Origin: Vibrio vulnificus NBRC 15645 = ATCC 27562
GTDB taxonomy: Bacteria > Pseudomonadota > Gammaproteobacteria > Enterobacterales > Vibrionaceae
DNA length: 64,000 nucleotides
Assembly (NCBI RefSeq): GCF_002224265.1
Contig: NZ_CP012882.1
Coordinates: 372,001-436,000, forward strand
Direction: 5' to 3'
Shown here: positions 55,804 through 64,000 of the stretch, piece after piece
Layout: each line of letters opens with the position of its first letter
Numbering within the stretch: position 1 is the first letter of the stretch
Program-made: the position numbers and the translations under genes
The notes under the pieces: generated by a model
Databases searched by the model: none
What the model was told of the DNA's origin: nothing
What the model saw: the letters and a program-made list of their open reading frames with translations, nothing else

Positions 55804-56397
55804 TTAACCGTTTTTCCATCCTGCCAGCAGTCTATCGACCCCTTGCCAAAAATGCTGCAAACTCACTTCCTCCCCACGTATGGCATAAAACACATGCGCA
55901 CTGAGGTACAAGCCATACAGTTCAAACACCGCTTGTTGGGCATTCAAATCCGCTGAAAAAGCGCCTTGTTCCATCCCTTTTTCAACTTGGATTTGCAGGT
56001 AATCCAGCCACTTAGCAATCGAACCTTGCAGCGCTTTTTGCAGTTCACACTCTTTCGGCGCCGCATCATTCCAAGCGTCTAAAAACATGCAACTTCCTTG
56101 AAACGAGTGGTTCCACGTCATCCAGTTATCCAGTAGCCCTCGGATTTTCTTTTCCATATCCGCATCACCAGACAAACGGGCAGGCGCGATCACACGCTCA
56201 GCGAAGATCAGGTTGGCATACTCCAGCACCGAGAGTTGCAAATTCAGCTTCGCGTTGAAGTGGGCAAACAAACCACTTTTTGACATCCCGCACTGCTTCG
56301 CTAACTCGCCAATGGTGAGGCTTTCTAAGCCATTTTCACTGGCCAGTTGAAAGGCATGCTGCAGGATGTGCTCTTTTGTAATTCGACCTTTACTCAT
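55804..56397 (-). CDS. TetR-family transcriptional regulator
   Basis: A 197-residue regulator with an N-terminal TetR helix-turn-helix (ITKEHILQHAFQLASENGLE, then LTIGELAKQCGMSKSGLFAH) and a helical ligand-binding C-terminal domain. The C-terminal part resembles the TetR_C group often found beside hydrolases. It is transcribed leftward just ahead of the alpha/beta hydrolase gene and probably represses that unit and itself. The ligand cannot be inferred. Confidence 0.88.
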   Translation of the reverse strand: MSKGRITKEHILQHAFQLASENGLESLTIGELAKQCGMSKSGLFAHFNAKLNLQLSVLEYANLIFAERVIAPARLSGDADMEKKIRGLLDNWMTWNHSFQGSCMFLDAWNDAAPKECELQKALQGSIAKWLDYLQIQVEKGMEQGAFSADLNAQQAVFELYGLYLSAHVFYAIRGEEVSLQHFWQGVDRLLAGWKNG

Positions 56398-56615
56398 AAT
56401 GACCTAATTTTTAGCACGATCGTTCCATTTTGCAAATTTTATATTAGAGATCAGACCAGAAAACCAAGATACCATTTGCGACACAAATAATAGATTTAAT
56501 TGTAATGCAATGATTTTAAATATTTTTCTTTTCACATCGCAACTATTGATATTCGCTAGGTTCTCCCTTTGAGAGCAGTGATAGATTGTGGCCAGTTATT
56601 TTTATGGGAGAGAAC

Positions 56616-57635
56616 ATGAAAACCAAAATCGCTAGCCTCGAGCTTGGGCGGATCATCGCGATGCTTGCCATCATAGGCTTACATTGCCAAATGGCATTGA
56701 CCTACTGGCAAATCGATGACATTCCTTGGGTCGGCTACGTGCTCAATCAAATGGCACGCTTTGCCGTACCGCTATTTTTCCTGATTTCTGGTTATTTAAT
56801 TCAGCCAAAGCTGACCAGCGCCCCTTTAGTGACACTGAGAAATTACGCCAAACCCTTGCTTAAGATTTGGTTGGTCTGGAGCGTGCTCAGCCTACTGATG
56901 CCTTTCAATTTCCAAGTCGTCGCGGAACACGGTTACCTAGCCGAGCGACAAGGCTACTGGGGCTACCTTGCTCAAACACCGCTGAATTCCTTGTTGGAAG
57001 GCGGACTGGTGCATTTGTGGTTTCTTCCAGCCTTAATTATCGCCGTGGCTGTGGTGGCACTGTTTGTCCATTTTCAACGTCAGCACTGGTTACTGCCCAT
57101 CGCAGCGCTGTTGTATCTTTATGGGGTCTTAGCTGGCAGCTATCAGCCTTTGACGGATTTAGCCTCCCCTTTCTTTACCCGTAATGGGCCTTTTTTCAGC
57201 ACTTTATTGGTGGCTATTGGTTTTATGATTCGCGAGAAAAACGTGCGTGTCAGCAGTGCGATTGCAGGGGGAATGTTCCTGGTGGGCTTGCTCGTGCACC
57301 TCGGCCAAGCTTATGGATTAATGGGGTACGACATTGCCTTTAACGGTCACGACTTCCTCTTTGGTACTGAACTGTGGGCTACGGGCCTATTTCTACTCTT
57401 GCTCAATTACCCTCAACTTGGCCAACATCCTCTGACCTTTGCACTATCACCGTATGTGCTCGGTGTGTACGTTTGTCACTTATTGGTGATCATCTTGCTC
57501 ATGAACATAGCTGGAATATTGGGTTTCGAAGGGTTAAGCCGTGATCTCTTTATTTACCCGATGACGATTGGGCTTAGCATGACGCTAGTATGGGTGTTGA
57601 ACCACACGCCTTTACAACGCTACCTGCTCAGATAA
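56616..57635 (+). CDS. Acyltransferase family 3 membrane protein
   Basis: A 339-residue protein with ten or so hydrophobic segments, started at MKTKIASLELGRIIAMLAII because GGGAGAG lies just upstream; a longer frame is not supported. Family hallmarks: LELGRIIAMLAIIGLHCQMA with the catalytic-type His, RFAVPLFFLISGYLI, and HLWFLPALIIAVAVVALF. Members O-acetylate polysaccharide or lipopolysaccharide sugars (WecH/OatA-like). The substrate here is unknown. A long hairpin follows the gene. Confidence 0.82.
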   Translation: MKTKIASLELGRIIAMLAIIGLHCQMALTYWQIDDIPWVGYVLNQMARFAVPLFFLISGYLIQPKLTSAPLVTLRNYAKPLLKIWLVWSVLSLLMPFNFQVVAEHGYLAERQGYWGYLAQTPLNSLLEGGLVHLWFLPALIIAVAVVALFVHFQRQHWLLPIAALLYLYGVLAGSYQPLTDLASPFFTRNGPFFSTLLVAIGFMIREKNVRVSSAIAGGMFLVGLLVHLGQAYGLMGYDIAFNGHDFLFGTELWATGLFLLLLNYPQLGQHPLTFALSPYVLGVYVCHLLVIILLMNIAGILGFEGLSRDLFIYPMTIGLSMTLVWVLNHTPLQRYLLR

Positions 57636-57652
57636 AGCCAATATAGCTCTGC

Positions 57653-57689
57653 ATTCCCGGCCGATGACCAGATTATCTGTCGGGAATGG
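57653..57689 (+). terminator. Hairpin after the acyltransferase gene
   Basis: CATTCCCG/CGGGAATG with a 21-base loop and a mixed tail. It is a possible terminator, although there is no clean T-run. Confidence 0.45.
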
Positions 57690-57841
57690 TTCTCATTTAA
57701 TGAGAGCGAAGTCGCAAAGCCAGCGTATTTTATGAAATGCATGGTTAAATATTTGTAATGACTCACAATAATTCATCCCAAATCTGATTAAAGTGTCCCC
57801 TTCATTCCACATGTTGTAGCCATTGCAAAGAAGGAGGGGTT

Positions 57842-57955
57842 ATGTGGAGCACTCAGTTAACACCATTTCTTGAAATTAGCGCTTGGTTATCCCATGGGCT
57901 GATTATTGTTGTCGCCTTATTGAGCATTGCCAGCGTCTACAGCCTCAAAAGATAA
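57842..57955 (+). CDS. 37-residue single-pass membrane protein upstream of nhaD
   Basis: MWSTQLTPFLEISAWLSHGL followed by a hydrophobic stretch (IIVVALLSIASVYSL) and a KR end: one predicted membrane helix. The ATG follows an exceptionally strong AAGGAGGGG site with four bases between GGAGG and ATG. It lies 99 bases before nhaD on the same strand and could be co-transcribed. No family is recognised. The ribosome binding site makes it a likely real small protein. Confidence 0.6.
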   Translation: MWSTQLTPFLEISAWLSHGLIIVVALLSIASVYSLKR

Positions 57956-58054
57956 GCAACTAAATCCATTTCGCTTCAGCGAATACGATAGCTGTCACAT
58001 ATAACTCGTTAATTTGTGTCTAAAATTTCTCCAGATAACAATGGAGAATGGTCT

Positions 58055-59491
58055 ATGGGCATCTATCAACGGATTGTTGTGCTAATTACCCTTTTATTTC
58101 CCACCCTTGCCTTTGGCGCAACAACCTCGAAACTCAATCTCACCACATCTGCAGTCGGGATACTCTGCCTGTTTATTTTTGTCCTCTCCTACATCTTAGT
58201 GATGCTGGAAGAGTACTTAAAAATGCGCAAATCCAAACCCGTACTGCTCGCGGCTGGTTTAATCTGGATTTTGATCGGCTTTAGCTATCAGTCCCATGGG
58301 CAAAGCGAGGTCGCCAAAGCCGCGCTAGAACACAACTTGCTGGAGTACGCTGAGCTACTGTTGTTCTTGCTGGTGGCGATGACCTACATCAATGCGATGG
58401 AAGAGCGACGACTGTTCGATGCGCTACAAGCGTGGATGGTGAGTAAAGGCTTTGATTTTCGTCGGCTATTTTGGCTCACTGGCTTTCTCTCTTTCTTCAT
58501 TTCCCCTATCGCCGATAACCTCACCACGGCGCTTTTGATGTGTGCAGTGGTGATGAAAGTCTCTGGCGATAACCCCAAGTTTGTTAACCTTGCATGCATT
58601 AACATCGTCATCGCGGCCAATGCGGGGGGCGCATTTAGCCCGTTTGGCGACATCACTACTTTGATGGTTTGGCAAGCTGGCCACGTGAGCTTTTCACAGT
58701 TTATGCCACTCTTTCTCCCCTCAGCCATCAACTATCTGTTACCCGCCCTCATCATGTCGTTCTTCATTCCAGAAGAACGTCCGCAAACGGTGCATGTCGA
58801 TGTTGAACTCAAACGCGGCGCTCGACGTATTGTCGGCCTGTTTATTCTCACCATCGCCACCGCGGTGGCGTTTCACGCCGTACTCCACTTCCCTCCCGTC
58901 ATTGGCATGATGATGGGCCTTGCTTATCTGCAATTTTTTGGCTATTTCTTGCGTAAAACCTTGGCGCAATCTTTAGCCAAGAAGACCGCCATTGCCATTG
59001 CCAATGGGGATGAGGATGCACTAAAACGCATCGGCTCTGTGGTGCCATTCGATGTGTTCCATCGCGTCTCTCGGGCAGAATGGGACACCTTGTTGTTCTT
59101 TTATGGCGTTGTTATGTGCGTCGGTGGTTTGAGCTTGCTAGGTTATCTCGAAGTGGTCTCTTTCACCCTCTATACCAAGTGGGACCCTGTTTGGGCCAAT
59201 ATTACCGTCGGCTTCCTATCCGCTATTGTCGATAATATTCCGGTGATGTTCGCGGTGCTTAGCATGGAGCCTTCGATGTCACTTGGCAATTGGCTGCTGG
59301 TCACCTTAACGGCTGGCGTGGGTGGCAGTATGTTGTCGATCGGTTCGGCGGCTGGCGTGGCATTAATGGGAGCCGCTCGCGGTCAATACACTTTCTTTGG
59401 TCACTTAAAATGGAGCCCGGTGATCTTGCTTGGTTACTGCGCCAGCATCGCGGTCCATCTGGTGTATAACACGCAAACCTTCAACTACTGA
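58055..59491 (+). CDS. nhaD: NhaD-type Na+/H+ antiporter
   Basis: A 478-residue membrane protein of the ion transporter superfamily, started at MGIYQRIVVLITLLFPTLAF, where the vibrio NhaD protein begins; a longer frame adds 13 unsupported residues. Around 12 membrane segments include the conserved FFISPIADNLTTALLM and the later AIVDNIPVMFAVLSME with the Asp residues used for ion exchange. It expels Na+ in exchange for protons and helps at high salt and alkaline pH. Terminator follows directly. Confidence 0.93.
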   Translation: MGIYQRIVVLITLLFPTLAFGATTSKLNLTTSAVGILCLFIFVLSYILVMLEEYLKMRKSKPVLLAAGLIWILIGFSYQSHGQSEVAKAALEHNLLEYAELLLFLLVAMTYINAMEERRLFDALQAWMVSKGFDFRRLFWLTGFLSFFISPIADNLTTALLMCAVVMKVSGDNPKFVNLACINIVIAANAGGAFSPFGDITTLMVWQAGHVSFSQFMPLFLPSAINYLLPALIMSFFIPEERPQTVHVDVELKRGARRIVGLFILTIATAVAFHAVLHFPPVIGMMMGLAYLQFFGYFLRKTLAQSLAKKTAIAIANGDEDALKRIGSVVPFDVFHRVSRAEWDTLLFFYGVVMCVGGLSLLGYLEVVSFTLYTKWDPVWANITVGFLSAIVDNIPVMFAVLSMEPSMSLGNWLLVTLTAGVGGSMLSIGSAAGVALMGAARGQYTFFGHLKWSPVILLGYCASIAVHLVYNTQTFNY

Positions 59492-59501
59492 TCTTATTCA
59501 A

Positions 59502-59530
59502 AGAGGGCTATCAACGCTTGGTAGCCCTCT
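59502..59530. terminator. Terminator between nhaD and the GFA-type gene
   Basis: AGAGGGCTA/TAGCCCTCT perfect 9-bp stem with an 11-base loop between convergent genes; T-run weak. Confidence 0.7.
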
Positions 59531-59569
59531 ACTTGTTGCCGATACTTCGATTTTCAACACTTCACTATT

Positions 59570-59965
59570 TTATCGATCAGCGGGATGATTGACCCCATCC
59601 ATCAATGGAACCTCACCAATATCATAAGGATTCACGCCTTCTAAACAGCCCAAATTGAAGCCATATTCATCTGGAGATGAACGACGTTGATGGTGAGTAT
59701 AGATACCGCAGTTGGAGCAAAAATAATGTTTGGCGGTATGAGTATTAAACTGATAGAGCTTCAACAAGGCTTCGCCTTTGATGATGCGGATCCCATCCAA
59801 TTTCACCGACGCCACAATGGCCCCTTTTCTTCGACATAAGGAGCAGTCGCAGCGCCTCGGCTTCTCAATGCCATTGGGTAAATCGAGCTCAAGCTCGACA
59901 CCACCACAGTGACAACTCGCTTTGTGTTTTGCTTGAATAACGGTTGGGCCAACTTGTTTGATCAT
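59570..59965 (-). CDS. GFA-fold (CENP-V/glutathione-dependent) zinc protein
   Basis: A 131-residue protein started at MIKQVGPTVIQAKHKASCHC after AGGAAGC. It carries the GFA-family zinc-binding cysteines: ASCHCGGVELELDLP, RRCDCSLCRRKGA and HYFCSNCGIYTHHQ. The family includes glutathione/formaldehyde adduct enzymes and uncharacterised proteins; the annotation is general. Single leftward gene. Confidence 0.87.
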   Translation of the reverse strand: MIKQVGPTVIQAKHKASCHCGGVELELDLPNGIEKPRRCDCSLCRRKGAIVASVKLDGIRIIKGEALLKLYQFNTHTAKHYFCSNCGIYTHHQRRSSPDEYGFNLGCLEGVNPYDIGEVPLMDGVNHPADR

Positions 59966-60175
59966 CGCTTGCTTCCTGCGTTTACGGGTTTTCTCGCTCA
60001 CCATCAAAGCTGTTAACTTTCAGTGTTCCAACCAGCTTGTGTAAATTTTGTTAAACACTTAACAGTTTCACCAATTCTGTTGCAAACTCGACAAAAGGCT
60101 CAATAATCGACATCTTTAGCGGGTTTTAGTCTGTTTTTACTCTTTAACAGCATTTTTGAAAGGAAGCCCGACGAA

Positions 60176-60784
60176 ATGGATAAAGATCATAGTCTAAGAG
60201 AGAACTTACTGGCGCTGACATTAGGTAGTGCCTTGGTTTCTCTCGGTGTTATCTTTTTTAATCAAGTAGGATTATTGACTGGTGGAACCGCAGGATTGGC
60301 AATTTTCCTAACCAAAGTCACTGACTTTAGTTTCGGCCAAGTGTTTTTTGCGTTGAACCTACCGTTTTACCTACTTTCTGTGATGCGCATGGGATGGCGC
60401 TTTACCATCAATACTTTTATTGCCGTGACAATTGTCTCGTTCGCCGTAGACCATTTGCATCACGTCATTCAAATTGCGCACATTGACCCGTTTTATGCCG
60501 CCCTACTTGGCGGAGGTTTAATTGGTATTGGTATGTTGATCATCTTCCGTCATAAGATGAGCTTAGGCGGCTTCAATATTCTCGCCTTGTTCTTGCAAGA
60601 GCGGTTTGGCATTCGAGCAGGCAAAGTTCAAATGGCGCTCGACTGCACCATCGTCGTTTTTTCGCTCTTTATCGTTGAACCTTATTTGATTGCTTTATCA
60701 GTGCTCGGCGCCGTAGCAACAAACTTGATTCTAGCGATGAACCACAAACCAGGGCGCTATCAGCCACAGATCGCCACTCAATAA
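60176..60784 (+). CDS. YitT family (DUF161) membrane protein
   Basis: A 202-residue inner-membrane protein with about five to six hydrophobic segments. NQVGLLTGGTAGLAIFLTKV and GGGLIGIGMLIIFRHKMSLGG match the YitT family core; the C-terminal DUF2179 domain of longer members is absent. Function unknown. Preceded by AAGGAAG ahead of the ATG and followed by a strong terminator. Confidence 0.83.
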   Translation: MDKDHSLRENLLALTLGSALVSLGVIFFNQVGLLTGGTAGLAIFLTKVTDFSFGQVFFALNLPFYLLSVMRMGWRFTINTFIAVTIVSFAVDHLHHVIQIAHIDPFYAALLGGGLIGIGMLIIFRHKMSLGGFNILALFLQERFGIRAGKVQMALDCTIVVFSLFIVEPYLIALSVLGAVATNLILAMNHKPGRYQPQIATQ

Positions 60785-60810
60785 CCACACCAGAACACGA
60801 GCTAATACAA

Positions 60811-60840
60811 AAACGAGAAGCCTGATGCTTCTCGTTTTTT
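60811..60840 (+). terminator. Terminator of the YitT-family gene
   Basis: A perfect 11-bp stem AAACGAGAAGC/GCTTCTCGTTT with loop CTGAT and further T residues. Confidence 0.92.
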
Positions 60841-60966
60841 GTTACATCCAACGGTATTCACAATATTGAACGAGTTCCGAATCAAGGCAGTGCTTTCTCT
60901 CTTCCGCCAAATGGTAGTAAACATAAGCAAGTTTACACTGTAAACCAAAACGCGAGACGAGATGGA

Positions 60967-61452
60967 TTAGCGTGACATCTCACCACCAGACTCCAACGTC
61001 AGCAATTGCTGTTTACGCTCTAAACCGCCAGCATATCCGGTTAACTTACCGTTTTTGCCTATTACTCGATGGCAAGGGACGACGATAGAAATCGGATTTT
61101 TACCATTCGCCAGCCCCACCGCTCTCACCGCTTTAGGGTTACCAATGGCATTAGCCAAATCTTGATAGCTACAGGTTTGACCATAAGGGATCTGGGTCAG
61201 TGCCTGCCACACTTTTTGTTGAAACTCGGTGCCTTGCGCAGCCAAAGGCAGATCAAATTGTTGTCGCAGGCCAGAAAAGTACTGCTCCAACTGTTGACGA
61301 GTTTCGCTGATCACCGGATGCGAAGCAGCGTCACAGCCTAATTCCGTTGGTAAAGTAGTGTGTTGTTCAAACCAGATCCCGAGCAAACCTTGATCGTTGG
61401 CCTGAACGGTCACAAGACCAAACGGGCTGGAAAATTGAGTGTAGTATTTCAT
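60967..61452 (-). CDS. ogt: Methylated-DNA--[protein]-cysteine S-methyltransferase
   Basis: A 161-residue suicide repair enzyme removing alkyl groups from O6-guanine. The active-site motif IVVPCHRVIG and the helix-turn-helix region VWQALTQIPYGQTCSYQDLA are complete. It begins one base after the Ada/AlkA-type gene stop on the same strand, giving an alkylation-repair operon. Ogt is preferred over an Ada C-terminal domain because the protein is free-standing. Confidence 0.92.
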   Translation of the reverse strand: MKYYTQFSSPFGLVTVQANDQGLLGIWFEQHTTLPTELGCDAASHPVISETRQQLEQYFSGLRQQFDLPLAAQGTEFQQKVWQALTQIPYGQTCSYQDLANAIGNPKAVRAVGLANGKNPISIVVPCHRVIGKNGKLTGYAGGLERKQQLLTLESGGEMSR

Positions 61453-61453
61453 G

Positions 61454-62839
61454 TTATTGATTCCATAAATGAAAAGTTGCGTAACTTCCCCAAGGTGAAG
61501 CGCTTTCTTGGGTCAACGTGGGGAATTGAGTCAACGCTTTTTTCACCACTAAATCCTTCTCGAGCAGTCTGTCAGGCTGCGAAAGCCCTCGCAACTGGGC
61601 ATAACTGACCGTCCACGGCCCAATTCCTTTTAACGCCAACCATTGATTGGGATCGGCATGTTCATTCTCAAGCATCATGGCAACAAAACGTCTTAAGGTT
61701 TCTTTTCGGCTTTGTGGCATTCGTAAGAAATGCAGATCTGCATCAACCACCTGTTGTGGTGAAGGAAAAGTGCGCACTTCAGAATCGGGTTGTAAGGTCG
61801 CGACCAATAGATTCAGATGTCCGATAGCGGCTTTGACCGAGACTTGTTGGCCCAAAATCGCTCGTACACCCGCCTCCCAAACACTCCAGACACCCGGAAT
61901 CCGGATACCAACGCTTTTAACTAACCCAGGCGCTACAGTGTTGAGATGCGCTTCAATCACGCGTGTGTCGCAATCGAGATCAAACATCCGCCTTATTCCA
62001 GCCACCATTGGGCGCAATAACGTCAGATCATCCATCGAAAAATAGACCACTAACTGCCGCTTCTCTGCTGGAAATGTTGTGGGAAATTCCGCGCGAAACC
62101 CAACCGTTTTTCCGTTGATCACGACCTGGCGTTGGTAACTCGTCTCCGTCACCACCTCTACGCCTTCAATCGCCCTCTGCCGATAAAAATCCAGCATGTG
62201 TTTTGCGTTCAAATCACCGCGAAACGCGAGCACGATATGCGACTGTTCGTGACTTGCTCCCTCTTTACTTCGGCGGATTCTCGAAGGGGGCATACCCATC
62301 GACTTTTGAAACGCATCATTAAAACGGCGAGTACTGTTAAAGCCTGAAGCAAAGCCAATTTCGGTAATGCTCAATGAGCTACCATGCAGCAACTGTTTGG
62401 CAAACAGCAACTGCTGAGACTGAGCGTATTGCTTCGGAGAGATCCCCAAATAGCGGCGAAATAATTGACGAATATAGCGATCACTCACTCCTAAACGTTG
62501 CGCCAAAACTGACAATCTCTCCGTTTGTAGCGCCCCTTGTTCAATTAAGGTCAACGCACGTTGAAATGTGGTTTCGACCCCTTTCCACGCCCAAGAATCG
62601 GGCGCGCTGTCAGGGCGACAACGCAAACATGGTCGGTAGCCAGCAGACAAGGCTTGCGCTTTATCGTGGTAATACTCCACGTTCTCTTCTTTGGGTAAAT
62701 TGGCAGGACACACAGGCCGGCAGAAAATCCCAGTGCTTTTAACCGCCACATAAAATAGCCCATCAAAGCGACTATCTCGGGCCATCCTTGCTTGTTGGCA
62801 CTGCTCTGTCGTGAGCGATGAGTAGTTTAAAATGGCCAT
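61454..62839 (-). CDS. Ada-type regulator fused to AlkA 3-methyladenine DNA glycosylase
   Basis: A 461-residue fusion, started at MAILNYSSLTTEQCQQARMA after AAGGA. Domains: Ada zinc domain with four Cys (FCRPVCPA and PCLRCRPD, residues ~34-75), AraC-type double helix-turn-helix (~85-185; SVLAQRLGVSDRYIRQLFRR), AlkA N-terminal domain, and HhH-GPD glycosylase (~280-445) with the hairpin LALKGIGPWTVSYAQLRGL and the catalytic Asp in LLEKDLVVKK. It both senses methyl phosphotriesters and excises alkylated bases. First gene of an operon with ogt. Confidence 0.9.
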   Translation of the reverse strand: MAILNYSSLTTEQCQQARMARDSRFDGLFYVAVKSTGIFCRPVCPANLPKEENVEYYHDKAQALSAGYRPCLRCRPDSAPDSWAWKGVETTFQRALTLIEQGALQTERLSVLAQRLGVSDRYIRQLFRRYLGISPKQYAQSQQLLFAKQLLHGSSLSITEIGFASGFNSTRRFNDAFQKSMGMPPSRIRRSKEGASHEQSHIVLAFRGDLNAKHMLDFYRQRAIEGVEVVTETSYQRQVVINGKTVGFRAEFPTTFPAEKRQLVVYFSMDDLTLLRPMVAGIRRMFDLDCDTRVIEAHLNTVAPGLVKSVGIRIPGVWSVWEAGVRAILGQQVSVKAAIGHLNLLVATLQPDSEVRTFPSPQQVVDADLHFLRMPQSRKETLRRFVAMMLENEHADPNQWLALKGIGPWTVSYAQLRGLSQPDRLLEKDLVVKKALTQFPTLTQESASPWGSYATFHLWNQ

Positions 62840-63207
62840 AGAAAAATCCTTGTTTGGCGGGAAAATGGCGGAACCGCAGCCCTGCACCACCTCAATCATG
62901 TCGCTCTATCAAACGTTAGCGTATCCCCATGCTCCAAACTGGCAATGGCTCGCTGTGTTTGGTCACCAACGCATTGGCAAAGTCAAAACGATGGGAGATA
63001 TGAGTGAAATTGTAACAATAACCTCGATAATAACTCGCCATTTTCGGAACTCAATCCCAATTTCCAGCCTAAACCCAGCCTATGCATCGGATTGCAATAT
63101 TGCGTTGTGTATAATTTTTGGCAATTCTCACAATTTAAACTAATTTAAAAAGTAGCCACTCTTAGCAGTGGTCAACAACGTCAGACATAACGAATAAGGA
63201 AGAGGCT
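62840..63207. promoter_or_regulatory. Divergent gap between the Ada/AlkA gene and a small ORF
   Basis: About 370 bases holding the promoters of the leftward repair operon and the rightward small gene. A GAAGAGG site precedes the latter. No repeat, hairpin or additional convincing ORF was seen. Confidence 0.4.
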
Positions 63208-63411
63208 ATGGATCTGCACTCCTGTATTATCGTGCTGCGCAATCAAGAAGTGATTACCAGCAACTCAGTAGAGGACTCTCTCGGCATTATCGAATCTCAA
63301 GGAGACAATGGAATTTCCACGATTCAAATCAACGCCCGCGATGGTAACGCTATTCACACCTACCATTGCGCCAACATTGAAGACTCGCTCGAAAACCTCA
63401 TGAACCTTTAA
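63208..63411 (+). CDS. Small conserved-type hypothetical protein (67 residues)
   Basis: A soluble, acidic 67-residue protein (start MDLHSCIIVLRNQEVITSNS) with a good GAAGAGG site six bases upstream. It has no signal peptide or membrane helix, and predicted alternating strands and helices. No family is recognised. It is followed by a bidirectional terminator. Confidence 0.7.
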   Translation: MDLHSCIIVLRNQEVITSNSVEDSLGIIESQGDNGISTIQINARDGNAIHTYHCANIEDSLENLMNL

Positions 63412-63474
63412 CGCCTTGTTAATCGCTTTATTTAACAGAGTGAGTAGAGCTTAAAAAAGGCACTGAAAAGCAAC

Positions 63475-63504
63475 AAAAAAGCCTCGTTTTTGACGAGGCT
63501 TTAG
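63475..63504. terminator. Bidirectional terminator between the small gene and the LysR gene
   Basis: AAAGCCTCGT/ACGAGGCTTT stem with a short T-rich loop and A/T-runs on both sides. Confidence 0.88.
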
Positions 63505-63530
63505 AGTATTTCAGCGCGAAAATATGCGGC

Positions 63531-64000
63531 TTAACCGTTTTGAGTTAACGACGAATCCATCGCCTGTTGAACTTGGTAGCTGGCCAGTGGGTCAATCATC
63601 TTAACCAATTCCTCCACCTGACGAATGGCATCAATCGAGGTGCTGGCTTTGCGGTAACTTAAATAAATAGGACGATTCCATTCCTCGACCCCTTCCACTC
63701 GATGCAGCTGACCCGAAGAAAGGTACGGCTGGGCTATCGAAGCCGGTAAGTAAGCACTTCCACCTTTTTCTAAAATGAAATCGAGCGCAATGCGCGCCGT
63801 CGACGTTCTGAGATAAGGCGCTAGGTGTTTCTGGTGACGCTCAGCATGCTCAGAAGCAAACTTGGTTCCCCAATCAATGTAGACGTATTTACCTTCAAAG
63901 ACGCTGTCTTTGCTTGCAGTTTCAGTGGACACCATCACCAACACCAAATCGGCCACTTTCTTGCAAGAAAACTCATCCGCTTTGATTTGGTCAAACGCGA
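63531..64000 (-). CDS. LysR-family regulator, C-terminal part (5' end outside window)
   Basis: The frame stays open to the window edge, so the N-terminal helix-turn-helix is not visible. The last ~155 residues form the second half of a LysR substrate-binding domain: KVADLVLVMVSTE, a YVYIDWGTKFASEHAERH stretch, ALDFILEKGGSAYLPASIA and a terminal helix with REVEEL-like charge. The wording YVYIDWG resembles HdfR-type regulators. Specific target unknown. Confidence 0.8.
   Translation of the reverse strand, partial: AFDQIKADEFSCKKVADLVLVMVSTETASKDSVFEGKYVYIDWGTKFASEHAERHQKHLAPYLRTSTARIALDFILEKGGSAYLPASIAQPYLSSGQLHRVEGVEEWNRPIYLSYRKASTSIDAIRQVEELVKMIDPLASYQVQQAMDSSLTQNG

Noticed and set aside
1-64000. 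CRISPR array, prophage, integron attC or tRNA genes
   Set aside because: No regularly spaced repeats, phage structural genes, attC-like palindromes or tRNA cloverleaf sequences were recognised by eye; the only mobile element seen is the IS4-family copy.

Overview
The window looks like a stretch of a Vibrio chromosome, most likely chromosome II of Vibrio vulnificus or a close relative. This is inferred from recognisable gene families (MalT, LamB, MalM, NhaD, SstT, a ChiA-2-type chitinase, DUF2850) and the moderate G+C; no database search was run. It is dominated by alpha-glucan use. It opens with the 3' end of malT and closes inside a LysR-type regulator gene.

Region by region. (1) 1-2786: malT tail, then a recent tandem duplication of an Imm49-like immunity gene with no toxin beside it. 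(2) 2876-16101: a cyclodextrin/maltodextrin locus laid out like the Klebsiella oxytoca cym-cgt cluster. The leftward operon carries an OmpG-like porin, an lpxD paralogue, a small lipoprotein, a CymD/MalK-type ATPase and a cyclodextrin glucanotransferase gene. The rightward operon carries the binding protein, two permeases, a cyclomaltodextrinase, a ROK-like protein and a TrmB-family regulator. The glucanotransferase gene is interrupted by one in-frame ochre codon. (3) 16567-24635: DUF368 membrane protein, a three-gene copper-delivery operon, an RsgA paralogue behind a structured leader with a tiny ORF, sstT, pdxY and potE. (4) 24701-27740: inducible-type ornithine decarboxylase (partner of potE) and an XRE/zinc-ribbon regulator. 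(5) 28583-44433: the maltodextrin/glycogen region with a pullulanase lipoprotein, a Sel1-repeat protein, a cytoplasmic GH13 enzyme, malE, a glycogen debranching enzyme, malM, lamB and glgX; sites resembling MalT boxes lie upstream of pulA and between lamB and glgX. (6) 44588-48343: two diguanylate cyclases and a small membrane protein. (7) 48523-51912: pirin, an IS4-family insertion sequence sitting inside the pirin terminator, ppnP and a DUF2850 protein. (8) 52232-63411: secreted chitinase, TetR regulator with hydrolase, acyltransferase, a 37-residue membrane protein ahead of nhaD, a GFA-fold protein, a YitT protein, and an Ada/AlkA fusion with Ogt for alkylation repair.

How the parts fit: extracellular or surface enzymes (glucanotransferase if active, pullulanase) cut starch, LamB and the OmpG-like porin admit the products, MalE and the CymE-like protein bind them, the CymFG/CymD transporter imports cyclodextrins, and cyclomaltodextrinase, the cytoplasmic GH13 enzyme and the two debranching enzymes finish the job. 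MalT and the TrmB-like protein are the likely regulators, with CRP-like sites between the two cym operons.

The items most worth a second look are the nonsense mutation in the glucanotransferase gene, the lpxD copy embedded in a sugar-uptake operon, the leader of the rsgA paralogue, the IS inserted exactly in a terminator loop, an orphan terminator pointing to a possible small RNA near 16.2 kb, and the 37-residue protein before nhaD.
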